Below are positions 1-7,783 of a stretch of 64,000 nt of DNA, one piece after another. Origin of the DNA: Putridiphycobacter sp965230485 (GTDB lineage: Bacteria > Bacteroidota > Bacteroidia > Flavobacteriales_D > Crocinitomicaceae); contig CBDDLA010000001.1 in assembly GCA_965230485.1 (NCBI GenBank), positions 558,001 to 622,000 of the forward strand. Reading direction: 5' to 3'. The notes beneath the pieces were generated by a model. It had not been told where the DNA came from and searched no databases. It was given only the letters and a program-made list of their open reading frames with translations. Position numbers and translations under genes: made by a program. Numbering within the stretch: the first letter of the stretch is position 1; each line of letters begins with the position of its first letter.

Positions 1-342
1 CTTTTACCTTCATTAGATTACATTTCTCTGCATGTTCCAAAACAGACCAATGGTGATGCAGTAATTAGTGAAATAGAAATCAATGACATGAAAGATGGGG
101 TAATTATCGTCAATGCTGCCAGAGGAGGTGTGATTGACGAAGATGCCTTAATTTCTGGTATTAATTCAGGTAAAATTAGAGCTGCCGCCTTAGACGTATT
201 TGAAAATGAACCAGCACCAAGAACTGACATACTATCCCATGAACAAATTGCTAGCACGCCGCATATTGGTGCAGCAACTGTTGAGGCACAGTCTAGAATT
301 GGAGAAGAACTCGCTGAACAGATTATTACGTTACTAAAATAA
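1..342 (+). CDS. serA: D-3-phosphoglycerate dehydrogenase-like 2-hydroxyacid dehydrogenase, C-terminal part
   Basis: This is the 3' end of a gene that enters from the left edge; the reading frame is open from base 1. The 113 visible residues carry the C-terminal signatures of NAD-dependent D-2-hydroxyacid dehydrogenases: a VNAARGGVIDEDAL segment, DVFENEP, and the catalytic-histidine motif PHIGAAT. The protein stops soon after the catalytic domain, so there is no C-terminal ACT domain. That matches the short form of 3-phosphoglycerate dehydrogenase, the first step of serine synthesis, but a related 2-hydroxyacid dehydrogenase is possible without the N-terminus. Only 7 bases separate it from rpe, so the two are probably cotranscribed. 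Confidence 0.85.
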   Translation, partial: LLPSLDYISLHVPKQTNGDAVISEIEINDMKDGVIIVNAARGGVIDEDALISGINSGKIRAAALDVFENEPAPRTDILSHEQIASTPHIGAATVEAQSRIGEELAEQIITLLK

Positions 343-349
343 ATTTTAT

Positions 350-997
350 ATGCCTATCATTTCACCATCAGTCTTAGCTTGCGACTTCGCAAACATTCAA
401 TCAGAAGTAGAAATGATTAATCAATCGAATGCCGATTGGTTTCATATTGATATCATGGATGGTGTTTTTGTGCCCAATATTTCATTTGGATTGCCAGTAA
501 TGGCAGCAATAGCAAAGCACGCTAATAAGCCATTAGATGTTCACCTGATGATTGTCAATCCTGACCAATATATTCATGATTTTAAAAAGGCGGGTGCTGA
601 TTGGTTGACAGTTCACTATGAGGCTTGTCCGCATCTTCATAGAACCATACAAGCCATTAAGGCAGAAGGAATGAAAGCTGGTGTAGCATTGAATCCCCAT
701 ACACCTGTTAATGTGCTTGAAGAAGTTATTAATGACTTAGACTTAGTATTAATTATGTCGGTTAATCCAGGATTTGGTGGTCAGAAGTTTATACCGAAAA
801 CCGTAGAAAAAGTGGCTAAACTTAAGAAATTAATAAAAGAATCTGGTGCCCATACTCTAATTGAAGTTGATGGAGGTGTCAATAATGAAACTGGTGCAAA
901 ATTAATTGAGGCAGGCGCTGACGCATTAGTTGCTGGTAGTTATGTTTTTAAATCAGATGATCCAAAAGTGACAATTGATTTATTAAAAACTTTGTAG
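350..997 (+). CDS. rpe: Ribulose-phosphate 3-epimerase
   Basis: Converts D-ribulose 5-phosphate to D-xylulose 5-phosphate in the cytoplasmic pentose phosphate pathway. The 215-residue protein is of normal family length and collinear with the TIM-barrel family. It has SVLACDF at the N-terminus, the metal-binding set H32, D34, H65 and D174 (within HIDIMDG, HLMI and EVDGG), the flexible loop NPGFGGQKF around residues 139-147, and a phosphate-binding AGSYVFK near 195. The ATG at 350 is the only sensible start and follows the dehydrogenase gene closely. A strong intrinsic terminator follows the stop. Confidence 0.96.
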   Translation: MPIISPSVLACDFANIQSEVEMINQSNADWFHIDIMDGVFVPNISFGLPVMAAIAKHANKPLDVHLMIVNPDQYIHDFKKAGADWLTVHYEACPHLHRTIQAIKAEGMKAGVALNPHTPVNVLEEVINDLDLVLIMSVNPGFGGQKFIPKTVEKVAKLKKLIKESGAHTLIEVDGGVNNETGAKLIEAGADALVAGSYVFKSDDPKVTIDLLKTL

Positions 998-1024
998 TAG
1001 CCCTTTGATTTTTTAGTCTTCACA

Positions 1025-1054
1025 AAAGGTAACGATAATCGTTACCTTTTTTTG
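1025..1054 (+). terminator. Intrinsic terminator after rpe
   Basis: A perfect 11-bp stem (AAAGGTAACGA paired with its complement) with a 3-base loop is followed by a run of T. It ends the serA-like/rpe transcript. Confidence 0.9.
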
Positions 1055-1103
1055 TCCCTCCATTTTTTAACCTTATATTACTGTACTAAAAAAACTACTT
1101 GAT

Positions 1104-1907
1104 ATGAAATTCTTATTGTTTTTAATTATTCTACTTTCTGCAATCCGTTTGAATGCTGAAAATCTAATGCTAACAGGCCAAATAGGCACCTTAGATGTCG
1201 AATTATTCATCACCGATAATGAATGGATTACGGGAGAAATTAAAGGGAAGTACCGTTACCTTACGAAAAATAAATTTCTTAAACTCTCAGGCCAGATCCA
1301 GGGCAATTGTTTCTATATAATAGAATCTAACGAAGGGCAGACAACAGGAGAATTCTACCTGACAAAAAGTGGAGATTCCTTAACAGGTAAATGGCTATCT
1401 ACTACAAACTACCTTGATGTCAGACTAGTCATTGTAAAAGGAGACAAAAGCTTACTAAAAATGAAAGAACTAAAAGATTTTAGGTCAGAAGTTAGTGATA
1501 AATGCAATGGGACATATCAAAACGAAACCTATTTCTTAAACGACATGTATTTAAGTGACGATAATCTTGAAATGGAAATCGCTTTTAACGGTGGGAAAGC
1601 AGTTATTGAACAAATTTCGAAAGACTCTATTCGCTTTTTTGTTCAGGTGGTTTGCGGACCAACTTATCACATTGGTGTGGCAACAGGAATTGCAGTTAAA
1701 AATCAGGATAATAGTCATTACAAGTGTATTATAAATGATTTTAACGACCAGACGCCCTGTATCATAATACTTTCGCTAGGAGACAAAGAAGTTCGACTTG
1801 ACGCCAATGAGGGTTTTGCCTGCGGATTTGGTGTTAGGGCTTACCTAAGTCATACTTTTTTAAAAGTAACAGATGACTTAGAGTATGATGAAGAAGAAGG
1901 CTTCTAA
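1104..1907 (+). CDS. Secreted beta-rich protein of unknown function
   Basis: A 267-residue protein with a signal peptide (hydrophobic LLFLIILLSAI, probable cleavage after NA). The N-terminal half reads like the repeated beta-strand modules common in Bacteroidota periplasmic proteins, with alternating TGQIGTLDVELFI and GEIKGKYRY strands. The C-terminal half (about 150-260) has paired cysteines and a CGFG motif near residue 244, a pattern I associate with small extracytoplasmic beta domains in this phylum. Its last 23 bases overlap the outer-membrane barrel gene in another frame, which suggests translational coupling and a joint envelope function. I do not recognise a specific family. Confidence 0.7.
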   Translation: MKFLLFLIILLSAIRLNAENLMLTGQIGTLDVELFITDNEWITGEIKGKYRYLTKNKFLKLSGQIQGNCFYIIESNEGQTTGEFYLTKSGDSLTGKWLSTTNYLDVRLVIVKGDKSLLKMKELKDFRSEVSDKCNGTYQNETYFLNDMYLSDDNLEMEIAFNGGKAVIEQISKDSIRFFVQVVCGPTYHIGVATGIAVKNQDNSHYKCIINDFNDQTPCIIILSLGDKEVRLDANEGFACGFGVRAYLSHTFLKVTDDLEYDEEEGF

Positions 1908-2991
1908 AGTGAAGAGAATTAGAATAATTTTATTGTTTTTTTCATTACCAATTGCTTCTATTTGCCAGATGAAGAACGATAGTTTGTTCTATAAACCTAA
2001 GGATGATTTTAGTGTTTCTGCCTTTCCAATTCTTTTTTTCTTGCCTGAAACTGGATTTGCTTTTGGTGGGCTTGGCATAACCATTTTTAATACTGGAAAA
2101 ACTAAAGCATGGAGAAAATCTCAAGTGCAACTTGGAATCGCATATACTTTGAAAAAACAATTTTTACTTTTTGCTCCTTATGAATTATACTTTAAACAGA
2201 AATGGAAGCTAATTGGTGAATTGGGCTATTATCGGTACTTCTACAACTTTTATGGCATTGGAATAAATAGTTTAGAAAACGATTTAGAATTGTATGATGC
2301 TAATTTTCCACGTCTAATTTCATCATTGCTCTACCGTTTTAAACCTGAACTACTGGCCGGTTTTCAGTATGGGTTTGACCTGTTTGACATTCCAAATACA
2401 GGAACTTTATTAACGAATCAAAACCCTATTGGAATTGATGGTGGTTTTATCAGCACATTAGGTGTTGTTGCCTCATTTGATAGCAGAGATGATATTTTCT
2501 ATCCGAGAAAAGGAGCCCTGATTAACTTAAATACTGAACATGCTAGTCAGTACTTCGGTTCAGGTTACACCTACTCCACTGCCTTCTTGGATGCAACATA
2601 TTATCAAACAATTTTTAGTACCCATGTGATAGCCGGAAACGCTTTTTTGGGAACAAGTCAAGGTGATTTTCCATTTTTTAATTACTACTACTTATCATCT
2701 GGAAAACGTGGTAGGGGATTTAACGACCGTCGATTTATTGATAGAAATATTGCCCTTCTACAATTGGAATACCGATTTCAGATTTATAAGCGTTTTAGAG
2801 CATCTGTCTTTGCATCTTCAGGCACTCTATCTCCTTCAATTAGTTCTTTACTTACCCAACAGCAAAAACTATCATATGGTGCCGGATTAAGGTTTCAATT
2901 GAGTAAAAAACAACTCAACCATTTAAGACTAGATATGGCACACAGCCAAGAAGGTTTTCAATTTTATTTGACTATAGGTGAAGCTTTTTAA
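1885..2991 (+). CDS. Omp85/BamA-family outer-membrane beta-barrel protein without POTRA domains
   Basis: A 368-residue protein with a signal peptide (RIILLFFSLPIASIC) and then almost entirely barrel sequence. Alternating aromatic/hydrophobic strands, the motif FDSRDDIFYPRKG near residues 200-212 and YYLSSGKRGRGF near 270-280 match the surface-antigen (Bac_surface_Ag) barrel of the BamA/TamA family. Only about 30 residues lie between the signal peptide and the first strands, so there is no room for POTRA domains: this is a barrel-only member. It overlaps the preceding secreted-protein gene by 23 bases. The start could also be the second ATG three bases on. Confidence 0.8.
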   Translation: MMKKKASKVKRIRIILLFFSLPIASICQMKNDSLFYKPKDDFSVSAFPILFFLPETGFAFGGLGITIFNTGKTKAWRKSQVQLGIAYTLKKQFLLFAPYELYFKQKWKLIGELGYYRYFYNFYGIGINSLENDLELYDANFPRLISSLLYRFKPELLAGFQYGFDLFDIPNTGTLLTNQNPIGIDGGFISTLGVVASFDSRDDIFYPRKGALINLNTEHASQYFGSGYTYSTAFLDATYYQTIFSTHVIAGNAFLGTSQGDFPFFNYYYLSSGKRGRGFNDRRFIDRNIALLQLEYRFQIYKRFRASVFASSGTLSPSISSLLTQQQKLSYGAGLRFQLSKKQLNHLRLDMAHSQEGFQFYLTIGEAF

Positions 2992-3020
2992 ACTTTCGTT
3001 ACTAATAAAAAGTTTTTAAT

Positions 3021-3028
3021 TAACTTTG
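3021..3028 (+). promoter_or_regulatory. -7 promoter element of the PKD lipoprotein gene
   Basis: TAACTTTG is an exact match to the Bacteroidota TAnnTTTG -7 consensus, 37 bases before the ATG at 3066. No clear TTTG -33 element is visible at normal spacing. Confidence 0.55.
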
Positions 3029-3065
3029 TCATCAACGACTTACAAAAGATTAAAAACGATATCAA

Positions 3066-3758
3066 ATGAAAAAATTAAGAATCTCATTAATAATATTGAC
3101 AGCCATTAGTATTATTTCATGTCAAAAAGAACCTGTTGCTTCTTTTACGGTTTCATCAACCACCGTAAAAAAGGGAGAAACTATTTCCTTTACAAACACT
3201 ACAGAAGATGGTGTTGATTATGAATGGGATTTCGGTGATGGTAATTCATCTACTATTCAGTCTCCTAGCCATGTTTACGATAATTTAGGTGATTATACAG
3301 TTACACTAACGGCCTATTCGAAAAACGGAAAAAAATCCAATTCTACTTCAGAAACTGTTCAAGTGGGTAATATTTATAAAGGTCCTAAAATGACATTTAG
3401 TAAGGCTGATGGAGCAGATTGGACTCTGGCGAGTAACCAAGATAGAATTACAGATAATGTATGGATTACTAGAGCAGATAATCAGGGGATTTTCAACATA
3501 GCCAAAGAACTGAGCTATTCGTCATTTTTGAGTCCTTCTGGAACTATGTGGGCTGTCGGCACCACATCAAATTTAAATTCCCTTGTGTTCACGAGTTGGG
3601 AGCAGATGCACAATTCGGAACCACCAACAAGTCTCAATGTTGATTTAGTGATGCATTTAGTTGAAGACGACATCTACATAGACATCAAATTTTTGTCTTG
3701 GGCTTCAGGTGGTAGCGGAGGACAAGGCGGTTTCAGCTATGAAAGGTCTACTAAATAA
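3066..3758 (+). CDS. PKD-domain lipoprotein
   Basis: A 230-residue exported protein. The N-terminus is a lipoprotein signal with lipobox SIISC, so Cys19 is the likely lipidated residue. Residues about 25-98 form one PKD domain (SFTVSSTTVKKGETISFTN and the typical YEWDFGDG motif). The remaining C-terminal part, ending in a glycine-rich GGSGGQGG stretch, resembles no family I can name. There is no T9SS sorting domain, so it is expected to stay anchored in the cell envelope. It has its own -7 promoter element upstream. Confidence 0.8.
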   Translation: MKKLRISLIILTAISIISCQKEPVASFTVSSTTVKKGETISFTNTTEDGVDYEWDFGDGNSSTIQSPSHVYDNLGDYTVTLTAYSKNGKKSNSTSETVQVGNIYKGPKMTFSKADGADWTLASNQDRITDNVWITRADNQGIFNIAKELSYSSFLSPSGTMWAVGTTSNLNSLVFTSWEQMHNSEPPTSLNVDLVMHLVEDDIYIDIKFLSWASGGSGGQGGFSYERSTK

Positions 3759-3968
3759 AACTTTACTTTAATCATTCCGCTTTTGGCTTCAGAGGTATGA
3801 AATTGACATATAATAAGTCAACGTAAGAGGTAGAAAGTAAATTTTATCAATAGTAGTAAGTAGTAAGTAATACTTGTTTCTAGTGCTTTGTGACTATGCT
3901 AATGAAGTGGTAAACCTTTTTGCTTCCTTAATAGTTAATAGGATAGCTTGAAATACCAAAAGCAATTG

Positions 3969-6479
3969 TTATCTTTTGACAATTTTTGTTGTCTTACATA
4001 ATGCTGAATCAATATAAACGCTAACAAAATAAACTCCTGAAGGCAAGTCTCCAATATTTAAATAGGCGTTTTCGCTTGCAGAATTAGTAATATCTTTTTG
4101 AATCAGGAATTGACCATTTATATTAACCACCCTAATTGTCGTAATGTTACAATCAACACATGTCACGTTAATAAAATCATTTGCTGGATTCGGAAAAATT
4201 AAAGTCTCACAGTTATTAGTAATAGGCATATCAATTTCTTGAGGTTCGTATTGGACCCATGGACGAGCCTGCTTAATGATTAATTGATTATTACTATTAA
4301 TTTTATATTCAATGTCCATTGCAAATGTAGAATTATCTTCGGCCTTATAAAGTGCTTTAAATTCATCATGTATAATCGTCAAATAAGTTCTTAGCCGATT
4401 AATGTGTTTTAGTTCTAAAAGCACCTCTCCGTCGTGAACTAAACTTGAATATTGAATAACAGAATATTCGTTATCAGGCACTTTAACCTTGCTTAATAAC
4501 ATTTCCTCCGGCCTTTCATCTCCTGGGTTTGTTATTAATACCTCTTCCAATTGAGAATTTAAATAATAATTATCAGTATTATAGATAGGGTCAGCACTAA
4601 TACCAACTCCATTTACTTTTTCGTTGGAATAGTTTGGATGGCACAAAATACCCATTGAAGCCGCAAAATGATCAACTCTAAAGAATTCTCTCTCTTCAAA
4701 AGCTCTTAAATTCCAAAGGCTTGCATATACCTGTTTAACAGATTTTGCAATATGACCTTCATGAGGATGTTGGGTCTTAGAATCGTATAATCCTGCTCCA
4801 CTAAAACCTGGTAAATCTTCATTATTAGTGCTTGAACGCGTTCTGATTGAAGTACCTGTAGGAAATGATGCCTGCATATCTGCAAGTGCATCCCACATCC
4901 ATACAGGCATTTGAGCATTTCTTATTTTTTTTCTCAAATGATCAAGCATATCTTCCCTAACATCTCTGTTATTAATAAAATCCGGATTATTAATCATTGT
5001 TTTAATGTCACTAAAGAAATTATTATGCTTCATGAATTCCTGATAGAAATAAAAAGGAATACCAAAACCATCTGGAACGGTTCCTTCTGCAAAACCAAAA
5101 CGACGCATTGTTGCTACATTAGTACATTTAGCACCAAAACCGTCAAACATATCAAATGTAATATCCTCTAATGGCTTAATTTCAGTATAGTCTAGATTTA
5201 GCGGTGGTGTTAGTTCAGTTTTTGGTCGGATTTTATCAAACCACTCATTTACTTCATCAACACTTGCTTTTCTAATAGTGTAATTGCTTTGCTCTACCTT
5301 GTAATAAATATATTCGTTCAATAGACCTGCAATTGTGTCATTATCTAACGGATTTCGGATAAAAGCATTTGGAATTTTATCTTGAATGGCTCTGAGATTA
5401 ACATGTGAAAGAGGTGTTTGAATAACAGAGGTCATTATCCCTGCGACTCTAGGTAATGAATTTGGTAGGGATTCATAAAGCATAATGTCCTTGGCTCCTG
5501 GAATAATATCAGTACTCGCCTTTCTAAAAAAACCATATCCCTCTGTTTGGTTTAAACCCCAATAATCTAATCCAGCATAAACATCTGATTCAAATACAAC
5601 AGGAATTCTTGAATTTTGCATTAATTCCAATTCGTCTTGATACTGTTGCTCATTGTTCTCTGTAATGTAATAAGACATATTATTTTCAATGAATGGCATG
5701 CTTGCAGCCAGCAATTCATGTGTTTGCTGAATGGTCCTAAAATCCTTACCCTCATTATTAGTATAATTAAATGCATACGCGCCCAAAGTACCATTATTTG
5801 ATAGTATTGTAGGGTGATAGGTCACCTGGCCTTTAACAACATCAGGTGCAAGATGATCTACGCCTAAAAAAGTAGCAAAATCCAGATGAAGAGCATGGGT
5901 ATTGGTGTTAATAAAATAGATTCTTCTATTATTATCAGGAAACTCTAAAATGATAAACTTAGCAAACTCTTTTCCATTTAGAAACGGCAGCTGTGACACC
6001 AATTTTTTTTTGAGTGCCAGAAAATTAAATGTAGAAGTGTCATCTACACCTACCTGACCGTTTTCAATAGTCACCGGTGCTGCAAAATTGAGCGGATTTT
6101 GATTGGGCATGTTTTGGAATTCAGTAACATCATCTATCCCATCTCCATCTGTATCGTTTGGGTTGCCAATATCATATTCAATTACCTCATAGTTTTCAAG
6201 TGGGTATGCGCTTAAAGGCTCAGTAATTACAGTTGTTACATCCTCTCCTAAAGTCATTGATGTTTCTAATGCAAAAGCGGAATCTACATGATGTTTAACT
6301 TTTAGGATATAATATTTTGTATCACTTGAATTGACTTCTAGCTGAACTTGCCCATTATTATTAATAGAATAACTATTAATCGGCACTACTTGTTGAGAAT
6401 AGGCAGAAACACACAATAAGGCAAGAACATTTATGACCACTGACAGATTCAGCAAAGCGGCTTTCTTAAAAATCATCAT
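3969..6479 (-). CDS. T9SS-exported dikinase-like protein (phosphohistidine-type domain plus ATP-grasp PEP-synthase/PPDK N domain)
   Basis: An 836-residue protein with a signal peptide (LSVVINVLALLCVSAYS). A calcium-binding thrombospondin-type-3-like stretch, NDTDGDGIDDVTEFQNMPNQ, lies near residues 110-132. Around residue 359 the motif LSHVNLRAI resembles the phosphohistidine swivel of dikinases. Residues about 430-740 match the PPDK N-terminal ATP-grasp domain: FDGFGAKCTNVATM, IRTRSSTNNEDLPGFSGAGL, SLWNLRAFEERE, and the closing IIKQARPW. The last 75 residues are a type A T9SS sorting domain (FPNPANDFINV to the terminal KTTKIVKR). There is no PEP/pyruvate TIM-barrel domain. The order histidine domain then ATP domain is that of glucan water dikinases. 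Catalytic activity outside the cell is not established. Confidence 0.8.
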   Translation of the reverse strand: MMIFKKAALLNLSVVINVLALLCVSAYSQQVVPINSYSINNNGQVQLEVNSSDTKYYILKVKHHVDSAFALETSMTLGEDVTTVITEPLSAYPLENYEVIEYDIGNPNDTDGDGIDDVTEFQNMPNQNPLNFAAPVTIENGQVGVDDTSTFNFLALKKKLVSQLPFLNGKEFAKFIILEFPDNNRRIYFINTNTHALHLDFATFLGVDHLAPDVVKGQVTYHPTILSNNGTLGAYAFNYTNNEGKDFRTIQQTHELLAASMPFIENNMSYYITENNEQQYQDELELMQNSRIPVVFESDVYAGLDYWGLNQTEGYGFFRKASTDIIPGAKDIMLYESLPNSLPRVAGIMTSVIQTPLSHVNLRAIQDKIPNAFIRNPLDNDTIAGLLNEYIYYKVEQSNYTIRKASVDEVNEWFDKIRPKTELTPPLNLDYTEIKPLEDITFDMFDGFGAKCTNVATMRRFGFAEGTVPDGFGIPFYFYQEFMKHNNFFSDIKTMINNPDFINNRDVREDMLDHLRKKIRNAQMPVWMWDALADMQASFPTGTSIRTRSSTNNEDLPGFSGAGLYDSKTQHPHEGHIAKSVKQVYASLWNLRAFEEREFFRVDHFAASMGILCHPNYSNEKVNGVGISADPIYNTDNYYLNSQLEEVLITNPGDERPEEMLLSKVKVPDNEYSVIQYSSLVHDGEVLLELKHINRLRTYLTIIHDEFKALYKAEDNSTFAMDIEYKINSNNQLIIKQARPWVQYEPQEIDMPITNNCETLIFPNPANDFINVTCVDCNITTIRVVNINGQFLIQKDITNSASENAYLNIGDLPSGVYFVSVYIDSALCKTTKIVKR

Positions 6480-6501
6480 TGATATACTCTCATTCAGCTT
6501 T

Positions 6502-6519
6502 AATAACGGAAACGTTATT
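6502..6519. repeat. Small inverted repeat upstream of the dikinase-like gene
   Basis: AATAACG and its perfect complement flank GAAA, 23 bases before the start codon of the reverse-strand gene at 6479. It could be an operator or a leader hairpin; there is no T-tract, so it is not a terminator. Confidence 0.35.
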
Positions 6520-6658
6520 GTTCCAGTTGGGTGCTAAAGTTACTAACTTTTCTGATAATTGATTTGTCTCCATTCCATTTATGACTAGGCTTACTTAGTC
6601 AAACATTACTGTGCATAAGTCAACAAAATTTGCTTACTTATTATTTATTAATTATTAA

Positions 6659-7498
6659 CTACTTTACGATCTTTTTAACAATGGTTTCACCATTCGAAAA
6701 GCCAATACTTAAAACATAATTACCTTCTCTTAGATCAGATACATCAATCAGGTTTTCATCTTCTTTAAAGGAACCAAAAGATTTTATGCTTTGCCCAAGC
6801 AAATTGTAAATTTCAATTTTTGTAATGGTTTCAAGGTTATTATTTTCGATAGTGATAAAATCGTTGAAGGGATTAGGGTAAATATTAAGTTTAGTTTCAA
6901 AATCCTGATCTTTTAAAGATAAAATATCATCATATTCTATTAAATAATAAATTGTATTATCTGATGTTAAGTCATTCCATAAACTGTAATTAACCGCTGT
7001 AGGTTTTATAATAATGGTCAAATGATCCTGCCCTCCAACGGCGTTATCAGGTTCTGGTGGGTTAGTACCCCAATTTGTATACTGACCTCCAATGGGACTA
7101 CCTGAGAAGTTTCCGCTCCAAAAAGGAATACCAATACCATCTGCGTTTCCATCCCACACCCAATTACCTTCAGTTCCGGCATCAGTTCCTCCTAACCATA
7201 CTGATGCAGTTCCAAACTCATTTTGTGTATTGTCAGCTATAATGTTGGCATTACTTGTCAATTCGTTAAATATGGTATTTTGTTCAGCAACATCATTAAT
7301 TTCAACTAAATACCCTCCTCTTTCCACCGCACAGTTTAAAGCGTCAATCCAAGTTCTATTTTCTCGAACAACTTCATATGAATGTCCATCATAATTAAAG
7401 ACATAAATATTAGACTGACTTGCACATTGAGAAAGACTGCTATTATGACATCCAACGATAATTAATGCTATAAATACAATATTTTTAAGTTGTTTCAT
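6659..7498 (-). CDS. T9SS-secreted C-type lectin-domain protein
   Basis: A 279-residue protein with an N-terminal signal (KNIVFIALIIVGC, possibly a lipobox, though a T9SS cargo is normally cut by signal peptidase I). Residues about 25-195 form a C-type lectin-like domain: HSYEVVRENRTWIDALNCAV, VWLGGTDAGTEGNWVWDG, then WGTNPPEPDN and the closing WNDL. The EPDN loop and WND are the usual carbohydrate/calcium-site elements. Residues 205-279 are a type A T9SS sorting domain (IYPNPFNDFITI, LLGQSIKSF, TIVKKIVK). It is expected to bind glycans or matrix outside the cell. It lies just upstream of the dikinase-like gene on the same strand, 179 bases away. Confidence 0.88.
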   Translation of the reverse strand: MKQLKNIVFIALIIVGCHNSSLSQCASQSNIYVFNYDGHSYEVVRENRTWIDALNCAVERGGYLVEINDVAEQNTIFNELTSNANIIADNTQNEFGTASVWLGGTDAGTEGNWVWDGNADGIGIPFWSGNFSGSPIGGQYTNWGTNPPEPDNAVGGQDHLTIIIKPTAVNYSLWNDLTSDNTIYYLIEYDDILSLKDQDFETKLNIYPNPFNDFITIENNNLETITKIEIYNLLGQSIKSFGSFKEDENLIDVSDLREGNYVLSIGFSNGETIVKKIVK

Positions 7499-7755
7499 AC
7501 TAAAAATGAGTTGGTAATTGATTTCTAAATGTAGAGAATAAATGTTAGAAAATCTTACTTTTCAAATCTTAAGATCGAGGATTCATGGATTGCTACATGG
7601 CCTGAATTAACCCTAGCTAAGATTTGGTCTTACAAAGTTTATTTTGATTGGTTTCATCAGTCTATACATGTTTCGATTTTTAGCGAACCTTCAATAAATT
7701 ACTAAAATGTAATTGGATTTTTATTTTAGAAAATATGAGAAAACTAAATTAGTGC

Positions 7756-7763
7756 TATATTTG
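7756..7763 (+). promoter_or_regulatory. -7 promoter element of the haloperoxidase-like gene
   Basis: TATATTTG matches TAnnTTTG exactly and ends 20 bases before the ATG at 7784, giving a very short untranslated leader. No TTTG is seen at the -33 distance. Confidence 0.55.
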
Positions 7764-7783
7764 CTAAAAAACTACCTAGTACT

